DNA from: Kiloniellaceae bacterium
Lineage (GTDB): Bacteria > Pseudomonadota > Alphaproteobacteria > Kiloniellales > J153
Reading direction: 5' to 3'
Length of the DNA: 48,406 nucleotides
NCBI GenBank assembly: GCA_021776115.1
Contig: JAJFGN010000033.1
Location: 1 to 48,406 of the forward strand
Below are positions 31,310 to 40,600 of the stretch, one piece after another. Under the pieces are notes generated by a model, which saw nothing but the letters and a program-made list of their open reading frames with translations, had not been told where the DNA came from and did no database searches. The translations under genes and the position numbers were made by a program. The stretch's first letter is position 1, and every line of letters starts with the position of its first letter.

Positions 31310-33388
31310 ATGCGCACGAAATATCGCCTCGGCGTCGATGCCGGGGGCACATTCACCGATTTCGTTCTCGCAGACGACACCGGGAACGTCAGGCTTTTCA
31401 AGGCCCTCTCGACGCCCGACGACCCGACGAAGGCGATCGAGAACGGACTGGCGCTGATGTCCGAAGAACTCGGCACCGAGCCAAGCAAGATCATTGCGGA
31501 GTGCGACCTTTGTATCAACGGCACCACCGTCGGCCTCAATGCACTGATTCAGCACAAAGGCGCCAAGACAGGTCTCATCTGCACCGCCGGGCACGAGGAT
31601 TCGCTGGAGATCCGCCTCGGCCACAAGGAGGATGGCTATCGTTATGACGCGGAATACCCGCCGGCTGAAATGCTGGTGCCGCGGTATCTGCGTCGCGGCG
31701 TGCGCGAGCGCGTACTGTCCAACGGCGAGGTGAGAACAGCTCTTCACGAAGAAGATGTGCGGGCGGCTTGCGAATTGTTCCTTAAGGAGGGCATCGAAAC
31801 CGTGGCTATCTCTTTCGTTTGGTCGGTCCTCAATCAGGCCCACGAGCGTCGTGCCGCGGAGATCGTCCGTGAGATGATGCCGAACACGTTCTTAACGGTC
31901 GGCAGCGAACTCTATCCTCAGGTGCGCGAATATACTCGTACATCGACGGCCGTAACCAACTCTTATCTTGGCCCGACCCTCAAGAAGTATGTCGATTCGG
32001 TGGACCGCTATTTCGCCGAACATGGCGCGCGATACCCGGTCCGCTATTTTCAGTCGAATGGCGGCCTTGCGATCGGTCAAGCCATGACGGATCGTTCGGT
32101 TTACGCAATCAATTCCGGGCCCGCGTCGGCGCCTCAGGCGGGGCTTTTTGTTTCCGCTCCTTTCGGCAAGAATAACGTTATTACCGTCGACATGGGTGGC
32201 ACGTCCTTCGATATCACGCTGACCAAGGACGCCAACACGAACCTCAACAAGAACATCGATTTCCTGCGTTACCGCATCGGCGTGCCGATGATTCAAGTTG
32301 AGACTCTGGGTGCCGGCGGCGGTTCCATCGGCTGGATCGATGAGATGGGGCTGTTGCAGGTTGGTCCCCAAAGCGCCGGCGCCGATCCCGGACCGGCCTG
32401 CTACGATCAGGGCGGCACGGAGCCGACGGTCACCGACGCCAATGTGGTTCTCGGTTATGTCAATCCGGGATCTCTGCTCGGCGGCCGTATGACCCTCGAC
32501 AAGGACAAGGCCCATGCCGCAATCAAGCAGCGCATCGCCAACCCTCTGGGCATTTCGGTCGAGCGGGCGGCCTACGGCATGTTTACCATCGTCAACAATA
32601 ATATGGTGAATGGCATTCGCCGGGTCTCTGTCGAGCGGGGCTACGACCCCAGGGATTTCGTTCTCGTTGCAGCCGGGGGCGCGGGCGCCGCACATATCAC
32701 CGCTTTGGCGCGCGAGATCGGGATAGACACCGTGCTTGTTCCCAAGCTTGCCTCGGGGCTGTGCGCCTTCGGACAAATCATTTCAAACGTCAAATACAAT
32801 TATATGGCGTCGGCGCCATTGCGTCTTGAGGGCGCGGAGGCTTTCAGCCGCATCAACAAGCTCTTTGTGGAAATCGAGGCCCAGGGCGTGGAACACCTCG
32901 AGGCGGATGGCTTCGAACGCGACCGCATCGAAATCGGGCGCAGCATGGATATGCGCTATGTCGGACAGGTTCACGAATGCACGGTGGGAATCGGAAAATT
33001 CGAGATCGACGGCGATACGGTGGACCAAGTGAAGGATGCTTTTCACCAGCGTCACGAGCAGCTCTATACATACTCGGAGCGCAACAATGCCGTCGAGGTC
33101 GTCAACATCGAGAGCACGATTTATGGCCGTGTCGACAAACCGAAGCCTCCGAGCCTGGGCACCGGTGTCGGTGCCGATTACGCCATTAAGTCCCGCCGGC
33201 CAATGATCTTCTCGCCCGACGGCGAAGCGGTCGAGGGGCCGGTATACGATGGTGGCATGCTCGGAGCCGGGGACGAGATCGCCGGCCCGGCGGTCATCGA
33301 GGAAACGACGACGACCATCGTCATCGATCCGGGCTGGCGCGCGCGGCTTCACGAAAGCGGTTCCTACGTACTCACGCACGATACCTGA
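31310..33388 (+). CDS. hyuA: Hydantoinase/oxoprolinase subunit A, second copy
   Basis: A 692-residue HyuA-like subunit with LGVDAGGTFTDFVLAD at the N-terminus, NGTTVGLNAL, VDMGGTSFDITLTK near residue 295 and the GAGGGSIGWIDE, GADPGPACYDQGGTEPTVTDA stretch typical of the family. It starts at ATG 31310 after GGGAAGGG, 87 bp after its hyuB partner. It should bind ATP and act with HyuB on a cyclic amide or a ketone. The two HyuA proteins are recognisably related but not close, so this is not a recent duplication. Confidence 0.88.
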   Translation: MRTKYRLGVDAGGTFTDFVLADDTGNVRLFKALSTPDDPTKAIENGLALMSEELGTEPSKIIAECDLCINGTTVGLNALIQHKGAKTGLICTAGHEDSLEIRLGHKEDGYRYDAEYPPAEMLVPRYLRRGVRERVLSNGEVRTALHEEDVRAACELFLKEGIETVAISFVWSVLNQAHERRAAEIVREMMPNTFLTVGSELYPQVREYTRTSTAVTNSYLGPTLKKYVDSVDRYFAEHGARYPVRYFQSNGGLAIGQAMTDRSVYAINSGPASAPQAGLFVSAPFGKNNVITVDMGGTSFDITLTKDANTNLNKNIDFLRYRIGVPMIQVETLGAGGGSIGWIDEMGLLQVGPQSAGADPGPACYDQGGTEPTVTDANVVLGYVNPGSLLGGRMTLDKDKAHAAIKQRIANPLGISVERAAYGMFTIVNNNMVNGIRRVSVERGYDPRDFVLVAAGGAGAAHITALAREIGIDTVLVPKLASGLCAFGQIISNVKYNYMASAPLRLEGAEAFSRINKLFVEIEAQGVEHLEADGFERDRIEIGRSMDMRYVGQVHECTVGIGKFEIDGDTVDQVKDAFHQRHEQLYTYSERNNAVEVVNIESTIYGRVDKPKPPSLGTGVGADYAIKSRRPMIFSPDGEAVEGPVYDGGMLGAGDEIAGPAVIEETTTTIVIDPGWRARLHESGSYVLTHDT

Positions 33389-33427
33389 AACATCGCCGGA
33401 TCTAGGCGGGCACCAATCAAGACTCTC

Positions 33428-33470
33428 GGTGGACGCCGGAGGATTTGTATGGGGGGAGAATCCGTCCACC
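33428..33470 (+). repeat. Inverted repeat between hyuA and the AEC transporter gene
   Basis: GGTGGACG at 33428-33435 pairs with CGTCCACC at 33463-33470, with partial inner pairing of GGATT with AATCC. It lies in the 116 bp between two co-directional genes. No T-run follows, so it may stabilise the upstream message or attenuate transcription. The stem is short and could be chance. Confidence 0.35.
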
Positions 33471-33504
33471 CAAAACGCTGGTGGTGCGCCGCCCAGGAGG
33501 ATGA

Positions 33505-34434
33505 ATGGAAGCGGTCTTCAACGTCGTTATCCCGGTCTTCGCGGTGATTTTGAGCGGTTATGCCGCCGGTCGGCTCGGCATCCTGGGGTCAGCGAGCAGC
33601 GAAGCGCTTAATCGTTTCGTCTATTATGGGGCGCTGCCGCCGCTCCTGTTTGTGTCGATGGCCACGGTCGAGCCCGATGCGATCTTCAACTGGCCCTTTG
33701 TCGGCGCCTATCTCGGGGGGATTCTCACGATCTCCATTCTGTCGTTTTTCCTGTCGAAGTTCGTGTTCGGCCAGGATTTGCCGTCATCGAGCATCCATGG
33801 GATGACGGCAATCTTTGGCAATACCGGCTATATGGGCATTCCGCTTTCCCTGGTGGCGTTCGGTCCCGAAGCGGTGCTGCCAGCGGCGATCGCGACGGTG
33901 ATCAACAGTGCCATCGTCATCGGCGTTGTCACGGCCCTCGTCGAGCTCGGGCAGCGCCGGGCGCAGGGATGGGCCATTGCCCGCGACGTGGTACGCGCGT
34001 TGGTGCGAAACCCCCTTCTCGTGGCCTCCCTGGCCGGTATCATCCTATCGATAGCCGGTGTGCCCCTGCCCAAGCCGATCGAGACCTTTTGCCGGATTCT
34101 CGGCGGGGCGGCCGGGCCCGGTGCGTTGTTCGCCATTGGTCTTTTTCTCGTCGGGCGGTCATTTCGCGGCCATGTGGGAGAAGTGGCGTCCATGGTCTTG
34201 CTGAAGCTCGCGGTACAGCCGCTGATCACATTGGCGCTTGTGGCGACATTGTTCCCGATGGACCCGCCATGGGCCGGCATGGCGATTCTTCTGGCGGCTC
34301 TGCCAAGCGGTGCGAACGTTTTCGTTATCGCGCAACGCTATAACACCTACGTTGAGCAATCGTCGGCAGCCATCTTGTTTTCCACGTGTCTTTCCGTGGC
34401 TTCCATAGCTGTGATCCTGGCGTACATAGGGTAG
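33505..34434 (+). CDS. AEC-family (auxin efflux carrier-like) transporter
   Basis: A 309-residue integral membrane protein of the Mem_trans/AEC family with about ten predicted helices. The opening MEAVFNVVIPVFAVILSGYA and the internal ATIFGNTGYMG-like segment (AIFGNTGYMGIPLSLVAFG) are typical. Members export auxin or carry dicarboxylates such as malate and malonate. In this cluster it may move a product or intermediate (for instance a dicarboxylate or amino acid). It starts at ATG 33505 with CAGGAGG upstream. It is followed 53 bp later by the second binding protein. Confidence 0.85.
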   Translation: MEAVFNVVIPVFAVILSGYAAGRLGILGSASSEALNRFVYYGALPPLLFVSMATVEPDAIFNWPFVGAYLGGILTISILSFFLSKFVFGQDLPSSSIHGMTAIFGNTGYMGIPLSLVAFGPEAVLPAAIATVINSAIVIGVVTALVELGQRRAQGWAIARDVVRALVRNPLLVASLAGIILSIAGVPLPKPIETFCRILGGAAGPGALFAIGLFLVGRSFRGHVGEVASMVLLKLAVQPLITLALVATLFPMDPPWAGMAILLAALPSGANVFVIAQRYNTYVEQSSAAILFSTCLSVASIAVILAYIG

Positions 34435-34487
34435 GGTCAAGGACGCCGGGCGCGTCGACATTTCGGCTTTCCGAAGAGGATCAGGGA

Positions 34488-35741
34488 ATGGTGAAGCGGG
34501 GCGAAAAGCAGATACTGGCGTCGCCCAGCGTCCAGACCGCCGGCAAGCCGGTTCTCAGGGTGCTGGGCACTGGCGTGACGCTTATCGAGCCTATAAGGCA
34601 AAGAGCCGAGAAAGACCTTGGGATCGGGCTGGAGTTCGAGGTTCTCGACGGCGTGGCAGCCCAGGCGAAGGGGGTGATGCAGCCGGCAAGCTACAATGTT
34701 TACGATCAGTGGTTCCACAGCGTGGAGTTGCTCTGGCTTTCCGGGGCGATACAACCCATCGACATCGATCGGATCGAACTCTGGAGCGAGGTCAACTCCC
34801 TGGCCAAGGAGGGGCGGTTAACGCCGGAGGCTCGCTTCGGACACGGCGACAATCCAGTGGACCGGCTTTACGTGCATCCTGGCCGCGGCCTGGGGCGGGA
34901 ACCCAACGGCAAGATCAGCATGCTGCCTGGCGCTCACAACGTCGATAGCTTCGCCTACAACCTGGAGGCGGTGACTGCCGGCGAGCCTTACCGGACGGAA
35001 AGCTGGGGATGGCTGCTCGATGAACGGTGGCGAGGAAAGGTCGCTCTGGTCAACGATCCGGCGATCGGTGTCATCGATGCCGCCCTGGCGGCAGAGGCAC
35101 AGGGTCTGATGACCTTCGCGGATGTCGGCAATATGACGCTTGAGGAGATCGATCGCCTCATCGATATCCTTCTCGACAAAAAGAAGGCGGGCCATATCAA
35201 AACCTTCTGGAATTCTTTTGCCGAAGCAGACGAACTAATGGCGCGCCGTGAAGTCGTGATCGAGAGCATGTGGTCGCCGAGTGTGATGCGCCTCAAAGGG
35301 CGGGGTATCCCGGTGCGATATGCGGCACCCAGGGAAGGGTACCGGGCGTGGCAGGGTGGAATGTGCATTTCGTCGCGCACGGAAGGCCGCACCCTCGATA
35401 TCGCTTACGAATATCTCAATTGGTGGATGTCCGGCTGGCCTGGGGCGATAATGGCGAGGCAGGGTTATTATTTCTCGATTCCCGACCGTATTCGCGATCA
35501 CCTGTTGGACGACGAATGGGCCTATTGGTACATGGGGCAAGAGGCCGCCAGCGACTTGCCCGGCCCCGATGGCGCCGTTGTCGTGCGAGCCGGCGAATGC
35601 CGGGATGGCGGCTCCTACTGGCAGCGCTTCGCCAATATCGGCGTGTGGAACTCGATCATGGACGAACACAACTATCTTGTTCGTCGTTGGCAGGAGCTGA
35701 CTGCTGGGAACGGCTCGTCGGGCGGACGCGGCAAGAGATAG
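34488..35741 (+). CDS. Polyamine-type substrate-binding protein lacking a signal peptide
   Basis: A 417-residue SBP_bac_8/PotD-like protein related to the one at 13952: both share the RQGYY/EQGYY segment, the PDR...YAFWY/WAYWY pattern and the RDGGS motif near the C-terminus. The ATG at 34488 (MVKRGEKQIL) has AGAGGATCAGGGA upstream. The N-terminus has no hydrophobic signal or twin-Arg motif, and the open frame back to 34386 overlaps the AEC gene and lacks one too. It may therefore stay in the cytoplasm as a ligand sink or sensor, be exported with a partner, or be a decayed transporter part. It ends the plus-strand cluster. Confidence 0.8.
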   Translation: MVKRGEKQILASPSVQTAGKPVLRVLGTGVTLIEPIRQRAEKDLGIGLEFEVLDGVAAQAKGVMQPASYNVYDQWFHSVELLWLSGAIQPIDIDRIELWSEVNSLAKEGRLTPEARFGHGDNPVDRLYVHPGRGLGREPNGKISMLPGAHNVDSFAYNLEAVTAGEPYRTESWGWLLDERWRGKVALVNDPAIGVIDAALAAEAQGLMTFADVGNMTLEEIDRLIDILLDKKKAGHIKTFWNSFAEADELMARREVVIESMWSPSVMRLKGRGIPVRYAAPREGYRAWQGGMCISSRTEGRTLDIAYEYLNWWMSGWPGAIMARQGYYFSIPDRIRDHLLDDEWAYWYMGQEAASDLPGPDGAVVVRAGECRDGGSYWQRFANIGVWNSIMDEHNYLVRRWQELTAGNGSSGGRGKR

Positions 35742-36072
35742 CAGGCAGGATTCATCGCCCTATCCGGCTCCAACTCTCGCTCCTGATAGTATCGGTCGCG
35801 CGCTATCGCCACATGGCCGGCCACGGCGCGGGACCTGCGGCTCGCTTCGCCCGACGTTTTCAGTAATCGACAAGATGTTCTCAGTTGGTTCGTTGAACAC
35901 AAAAGAAAAAATAAAAAAAATCAATTACATAGAATCTGCGTTGCCCCATGATGGACTGGAGTGAAAACCTTAATATATCAATTGGTTAGTCTATGCTCTG
36001 TGCATTTTGTGTGCACCAAAAGAGCCAAATAAATCCAACGTAGTCTAAGTCCGGCGGGCTCATAACGGTGTT
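35742..36072. other. Non-coding, AT-rich spacer right of the cluster
   Basis: About 330 bp without a convincing gene. It is markedly AT-rich from about 35880 to 36030, including a purine run of A-rich tracts, unlike the neighbouring GC-rich genes. This fits a scar between the catabolic cluster and the mobile debris. No tRNA 5' half is seen. Confidence 0.5.
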
Positions 36073-36103
36073 GTCGCAGGTTCGAATCCTGCCGGGCCCA
36101 CCA
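36073..36103 (+). tRNA. 3' tRNA remnant, resembling tRNA-Ile2(CAT)
   Basis: GTCGCAGGTTCGAATCCTGC and then CGGGCCCACCA at the end give a complete T-arm, acceptor 3' strand and CCA, and the preceding GGGCTCATAAC looks like an anticodon loop with CAT. The 5' half, D-arm and a paired acceptor strand are missing, and the anticodon stem is disturbed, so this is not a functional tRNA. Such 3' tRNA ends are often left behind as the copied attachment site when an integrative element inserts in a tRNA gene. An intact partner gene would be expected elsewhere in the genome. Confidence 0.6.
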
Positions 36104-36110
36104 CCGAGAC

Positions 36111-36166
36111 CGTGTCCGACCCGGAGACATGGGTAACAGATTGTACCTAAGAGATGGGTGACAATC
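36111..36166. mobile_element. Possible IS481-type end fragment
   Basis: GTGTCCGACCCGGAGACATGGGTAACA resembles the ends of IS481-like elements as I recall them. ACATGGGTAACA and AGATGGGTGACA form an imperfect repeat pair. No IS481 transposase is present, so only a terminal scrap would remain. Recognition is from memory and weak. Confidence 0.3.
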
Positions 36167-36297
36167 TCGAGCCGAACGGATTGTCGATGGTTTGCAATGT
36201 TTTCTGCTCCAGGTCGATATATCCGAGATCGTAATTTAGGAAGCTCACGAGCTAAATTCCATCGTCGACCTCCTTTAAGCTGAGCCTTTGCCCGGCC

Positions 36298-37301
36298 ATG
36301 ACGGTTGATATGTTGATTTTCTTTCGGTGCATGCAGATACGCCCGCAAGCGGTGATCCGAAAGACCTTGAGATGGGAGGAAGTTAGCCGTTTCTTTGTCA
36401 ATATGCCGCCCTGTCTGATTGCTATGGAAGCCTGCTCCGGCACGCATTACTGGGCGCGCGAGTTGATGGATCTCGGCCACGAAGCTCGGCTGATCAACTC
36501 TCAGTTCGTAAAGCCCTACGTCAAGACCAACAAGAGTGACCTGAATGACGCAGAAGCGATTTGTGAGGCCGCAAGCCGCCCCAGCATGCGATTTGTAGCG
36601 ATAAAGTCGGGCTAGCAGTTGAGCATTCAGGCGAGCCATCGCATTCGCTCTCGGCTAGTCGGCAACCGGACGTCTCTTGCCAACCAGATCCGCGGTATTC
36701 TTGCAGAGTTCGGCATCGTTGTCGCACGCAACCTTGCAGCCCTGCGGCGGCGCCTGCCAGAGGTCCTTGGGTCCGATATGGTCACACTCGATCCACTGAC
36801 CAGATCTCTCGTTCTGGACCTTCAGGACGAGCTTGTTGTGGCTGAAGAGCGGGTCCGTATGACCGTCGGATCAAGCAGCTCTGCAAAGCCAGTGAAGTAT
36901 GCCGACGGCTCGAACGCATCGAGGGGATCGGACCCTTGACCGCTACCGCGCTTGTCGCGGCGGCTGGCAATGCCGCCTCGTTCCGGAATGGTCGTCAGTT
37001 TGCGGCCTGGCTTGGTCTTGTGCCGCGGCACCACTCAAGTGGCGGACGAACGCGCCTGCTCGGCATCTCCAAACGCGGCGACCGATATATCCGAACCCTC
37101 CTGATCCATGACGCACGATCAGCGCTTGGGCGTATCGGGCACAAGAAGGACCCTCGGAGCCGATGGTTGCAGAAATTGTGCGGGCGCAGGCCCTATAACA
37201 TTGCCGCAGTGGCCCTTGCCAACAAGAACGCCTGGATTGCTTGGGCCTTGTTGCGGCATGGCGAGGCCTACGATCAGAGATTAACTGTCTCAGCACTGTA
37301 A
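36298..37301 (+). pseudogene. IS110/IS1111-family transposase, decayed
   Basis: The frames together give an IS110-type transposase: LIAMEACSGTHYWARELMDLG, FVKPYVKTNKSDLNDAEAIC in the N-terminal DEDD part, and the Transposase_20 part TATALVAAAGNAASFRNGRQ, FAAWLGLVPRHHSSGGRTRL. Lesions are an in-frame TAG at 36613-36615 (after AIKSG, where homologues continue), a frameshift near 36850-36858 that puts the C-terminal part, beginning YDRRIKQLC, in another frame, and an apparent frameshift near the N-terminus (36310-36345). It cannot make a full transposase. The element lies just right of the tRNA remnant. Confidence 0.85.
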
Positions 37302-37618
37302 CCACAGGCAAACACAACCCAGTCAAGGAGGTTTCCCACCGCAATTGCAACAAGACGCCACGGAATGGAGAAGCGGTTGCACCGCCGCCTTTTAAACCTG
37401 GTCTATGGACTGGCAGATCAACCGATCATGTCACGGGGGCGATAAGGGAAAGGCGAGCGAAAAACCATTATGGCTCGCGGCATATCCGTTCCGCGCCGCA
37501 CCACAGAAGCCGAATATACGAAAGCAGTTGCATTTCAGCCATCCAGTCCAAGGCCAACCGTTGCAATCGGGTGCGTGTCCATATACGTCCATAGATGACA
37601 AGGCCCGCCGTCTCCCCC
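37302..37618. other. Non-coding tail of the IS110-type element and spacer
   Basis: Between the transposase remnant and tamB. The first part (GTAACCACAGGCAAACACAA and onward) looks like the usual 3' non-coding end of IS1111-type elements, but its exact limit cannot be placed. No gene, tRNA or strong terminator for tamB was seen. Confidence 0.4.
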
Positions 37619-40600
37619 TTAGTAATCCCACTTGAATTTGATCCCGAGGTCGCTTTCGCCGGTCGTGCCGGTTTCGCTCTCGACCGAAATGTTCGGTGTC
37701 AACTCGATCTCGACGCCCACCGCGCCGGCGTCGTCCGTGACGCCCTTCTTCACGCCCACGTAGACGTTGTCTCTTAAATATTTCCCGGCTTCCACCTCGG
37801 GCCCGCCGACCTCGCCCGGTCCGGCCGTCTCGATTCTCAGCACGTCGACGCCCAACAAGCTGCGCGCGAAGTCGAGCGCCTTCAGCCCCCCACCGGCACC
37901 GGTCAGTTCGGCGACCGCGGCGGCAAGTTGGGCGGCCTCCAGCGCGCCCAATTGTGTGGTGCTTCTGTCGAAGAGAATCCGTGAAACGATCTCGTCCTGA
38001 GGCAACGACGGCACCGAGGAGAGCGAAATCGACGGGTTTGTCGCGGGTCCTCTGGCCCGTGCCGTCACGATCAGGTCCTTGGCCTTGTGCTCGGCCTGCA
38101 CGTCGAGTTCCGGAGCGACGGCCGCGCCGCCGGGAAAGCGCACGCTGCCGCCCGTAAGTCGAAAGGCTTTCGTCAGCACGGACAAGTGCCCGCGCACCAA
38201 CGTCAGTTCGCCCTCTATGATCGGTTCCTGTGCCGTGCCCGTCACCTTCAGGTCGCCGGACCATTCCGAATCCAGGCCACGGCCGCGGACAAAGACCCGG
38301 CGCGGCATCGCCACGGCGACATCGAGCGCAATGTCTGGCCCGGCTCCGTTCTTCTTTACGTCGTCGCGAAAGATCTCCGCTTTCCCGGACGTGTCGGTTT
38401 CGATGACGTCCAGAGAGGCCACCTCGGCGGGCAGCCGGTCGACGATCCGCACTTCAACAGAGCGCGTCTCGAATTGCCCGGTCAAGGAAGCGCGTTCCAG
38501 AGCCCCCTCGAACGACAGGTGTCCGTCGGATACGGCGGTCACGTCGTCCCGCCGAACCAAGGCAAACTCCGTCACGTCGGTTTCGAATTTGAACGGATAT
38601 CCTTGCTCAGAGGCGACGGCGACCTCTCCGGTCGCCGAGAGCCGTCCCTTCGCGCCGTCATTCCCGGTGAAGCGGGTCAGCACGGCCCGGTTGTCCTCGA
38701 CATCGATGGCGATCTCGACATCTTTTAGGAGCGTGCCGATCTCCAGATTCTCATATACGCCCTCGGTCAACCGCAGCGACCCGGAGACCTTCGGCATGGT
38801 CAGGCTGCCCGCCAGTGTCCCGGTGACCTCGGTCGCGCCCGCCACCTGGTGCGTTGCCAGTGGCACGAGAGCCCACACCGATGCCATGTCGCCCTGCCAG
38901 GATAGCCGCGCGGAGATTGGCTCGCCGGCGGATACCGTGAACGCGAGACGATCCGCGTCGAGGCGCAGCGGTACATCGGCATCCAGTTCGGCGTCGCGGC
39001 CGGGCGTTCCGGTGAGCCGGCCGGTAATTTTCAGGCGCCGATCACGCCAATCGCCCGAAATATTCAATCCGAGTGGCGGCACGCCGTCAGCCGCCTCGAG
39101 CTTCAGGTTGGTCCCTTCGAGGCGTCCTTCGCCCGATGGGTTGGCGCGCGGCCCGTCGATGGTAATCGCACCGGTCACGATCCCGGTCACGATCCCGGTC
39201 ACGCCGCCCGTCGGCGAGAGCGACGCCAGGCTTGCGATCGGCAAGCCATCGACGGTGAGGTCGCCAGAGACACGTTCGGAATCGAATCGGGCGCTTGCGC
39301 TTAGGCGGGCCGGGCCGAGGTCCAGATCGAGCCGGCTTAGTTCGAACGCCTCCGGCCGGTAGGTCATCTTGGCGGGATCGCGCAACGTCAGGGCATTCCC
39401 GAAAGCCTGTCCCGCGGCGGTATCGAGATCGAGTGAAAATTCGTTCTGTTCGACCCGCAGGCGGCCGGTCGCATCCAAGGCAAGCGGGTCACGGAACGCG
39501 CCCGCGGTCTGAAGCCGTAACGCCGCTTCCGATCTGTCACCCTCGGCGCTGAGCGAGAGCCGGTCGAGTTGAAGTTCGCCCAATGTGACAGCTGTCGCCT
39601 CGACGACTGCACGGCCTGCGAGCGACTTCATCAAATCGGCGATGCGCAGGGTGACCGCCGCGGTCTCGGCCCGCAGCACCTGTTCGCCCTCGGACCGCCA
39701 GGTCAGGTTCGTCAGGTTGCCCTTGAGATCGGCGGTCTGCTGCCGCCCGTCGCCGGAGAGACGAAGCTCGGCGGTCGCGGCGCCACCGCCGTCCAGGCCG
39801 GCCAGAGCGAGCCAGGGGGACAGGCTCTCGGCTTTGATGCTCAGCGCGCCCAGCAACGGGGCGCCATCAGTCGGTACGGTCAAGATGCCGTCCGCCGCCG
39901 TCTTCTGGCTGCGCAGCCGCAGGCCCGTCAACTGGATCTCGGGATCGGCGAAGACATAGTCGGCGCTGGCTTCAAGTGGCCCGATTGATGGCTTGGCGCT
40001 TAGCGTGACGTGGCCACGCGGGGTATTCGGCAGGTCCTCCGCGCTGTATGTCCCGTCGATCCGGCCCATGCCGACGTCGTCGACCCGGGCATCCGTCAGG
40101 ACAAGCCGGCCGTTGAAGCTAGGATTGCCAGGCCGTCCCTCGGCTCTGCCCTGGACGTCCGCGCGGCCGGCGATCCCAAAGCCAAGCGGAGCGGAGAGCA
40201 CCGAGGTATCCGCAACCGTCAGACCGTAGGTGGCCTCGATCCTCTCGAAGCCGCCGGTGAGTGCCGCCTCGCCGACGAGCCGGGCGGCCGAAGACTCGAT
40301 TCTCACGTTTGCCAGCGTCAGCCCACCGTCCGGACGGCGCGCCAGATCGGCGGCGGCCGCCGCGCGTCCGCCAAGCAGAGCCTGGGCGATCTCATCGTCG
40401 AGCCGGACCTCGTTGAAGTTACCGGCCAGCTTGGCGGTCAATTGCTCGCCGAAACCGGTTGTCTTCACCTGCGCCGCCATATCGCTGCGGCCTTGCACAT
40501 CGATGCCGAGCAGGGGGCTCAGCCCGGCAAGGTCGCCCAATGTAACCCGCACATCGGCGTCGGCCGTGCCGTCGGCCAACCCGAAGGCGCCGCTTCCCGC

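Noticed and set aside
38079-39362. 427-residue plus-strand open frame inside tamB
   Set aside because: It is Ser/Pro/Arg-rich, unlike any protein family, and lies antisense to a well-supported tamB; high GC content keeps stop codons rare.
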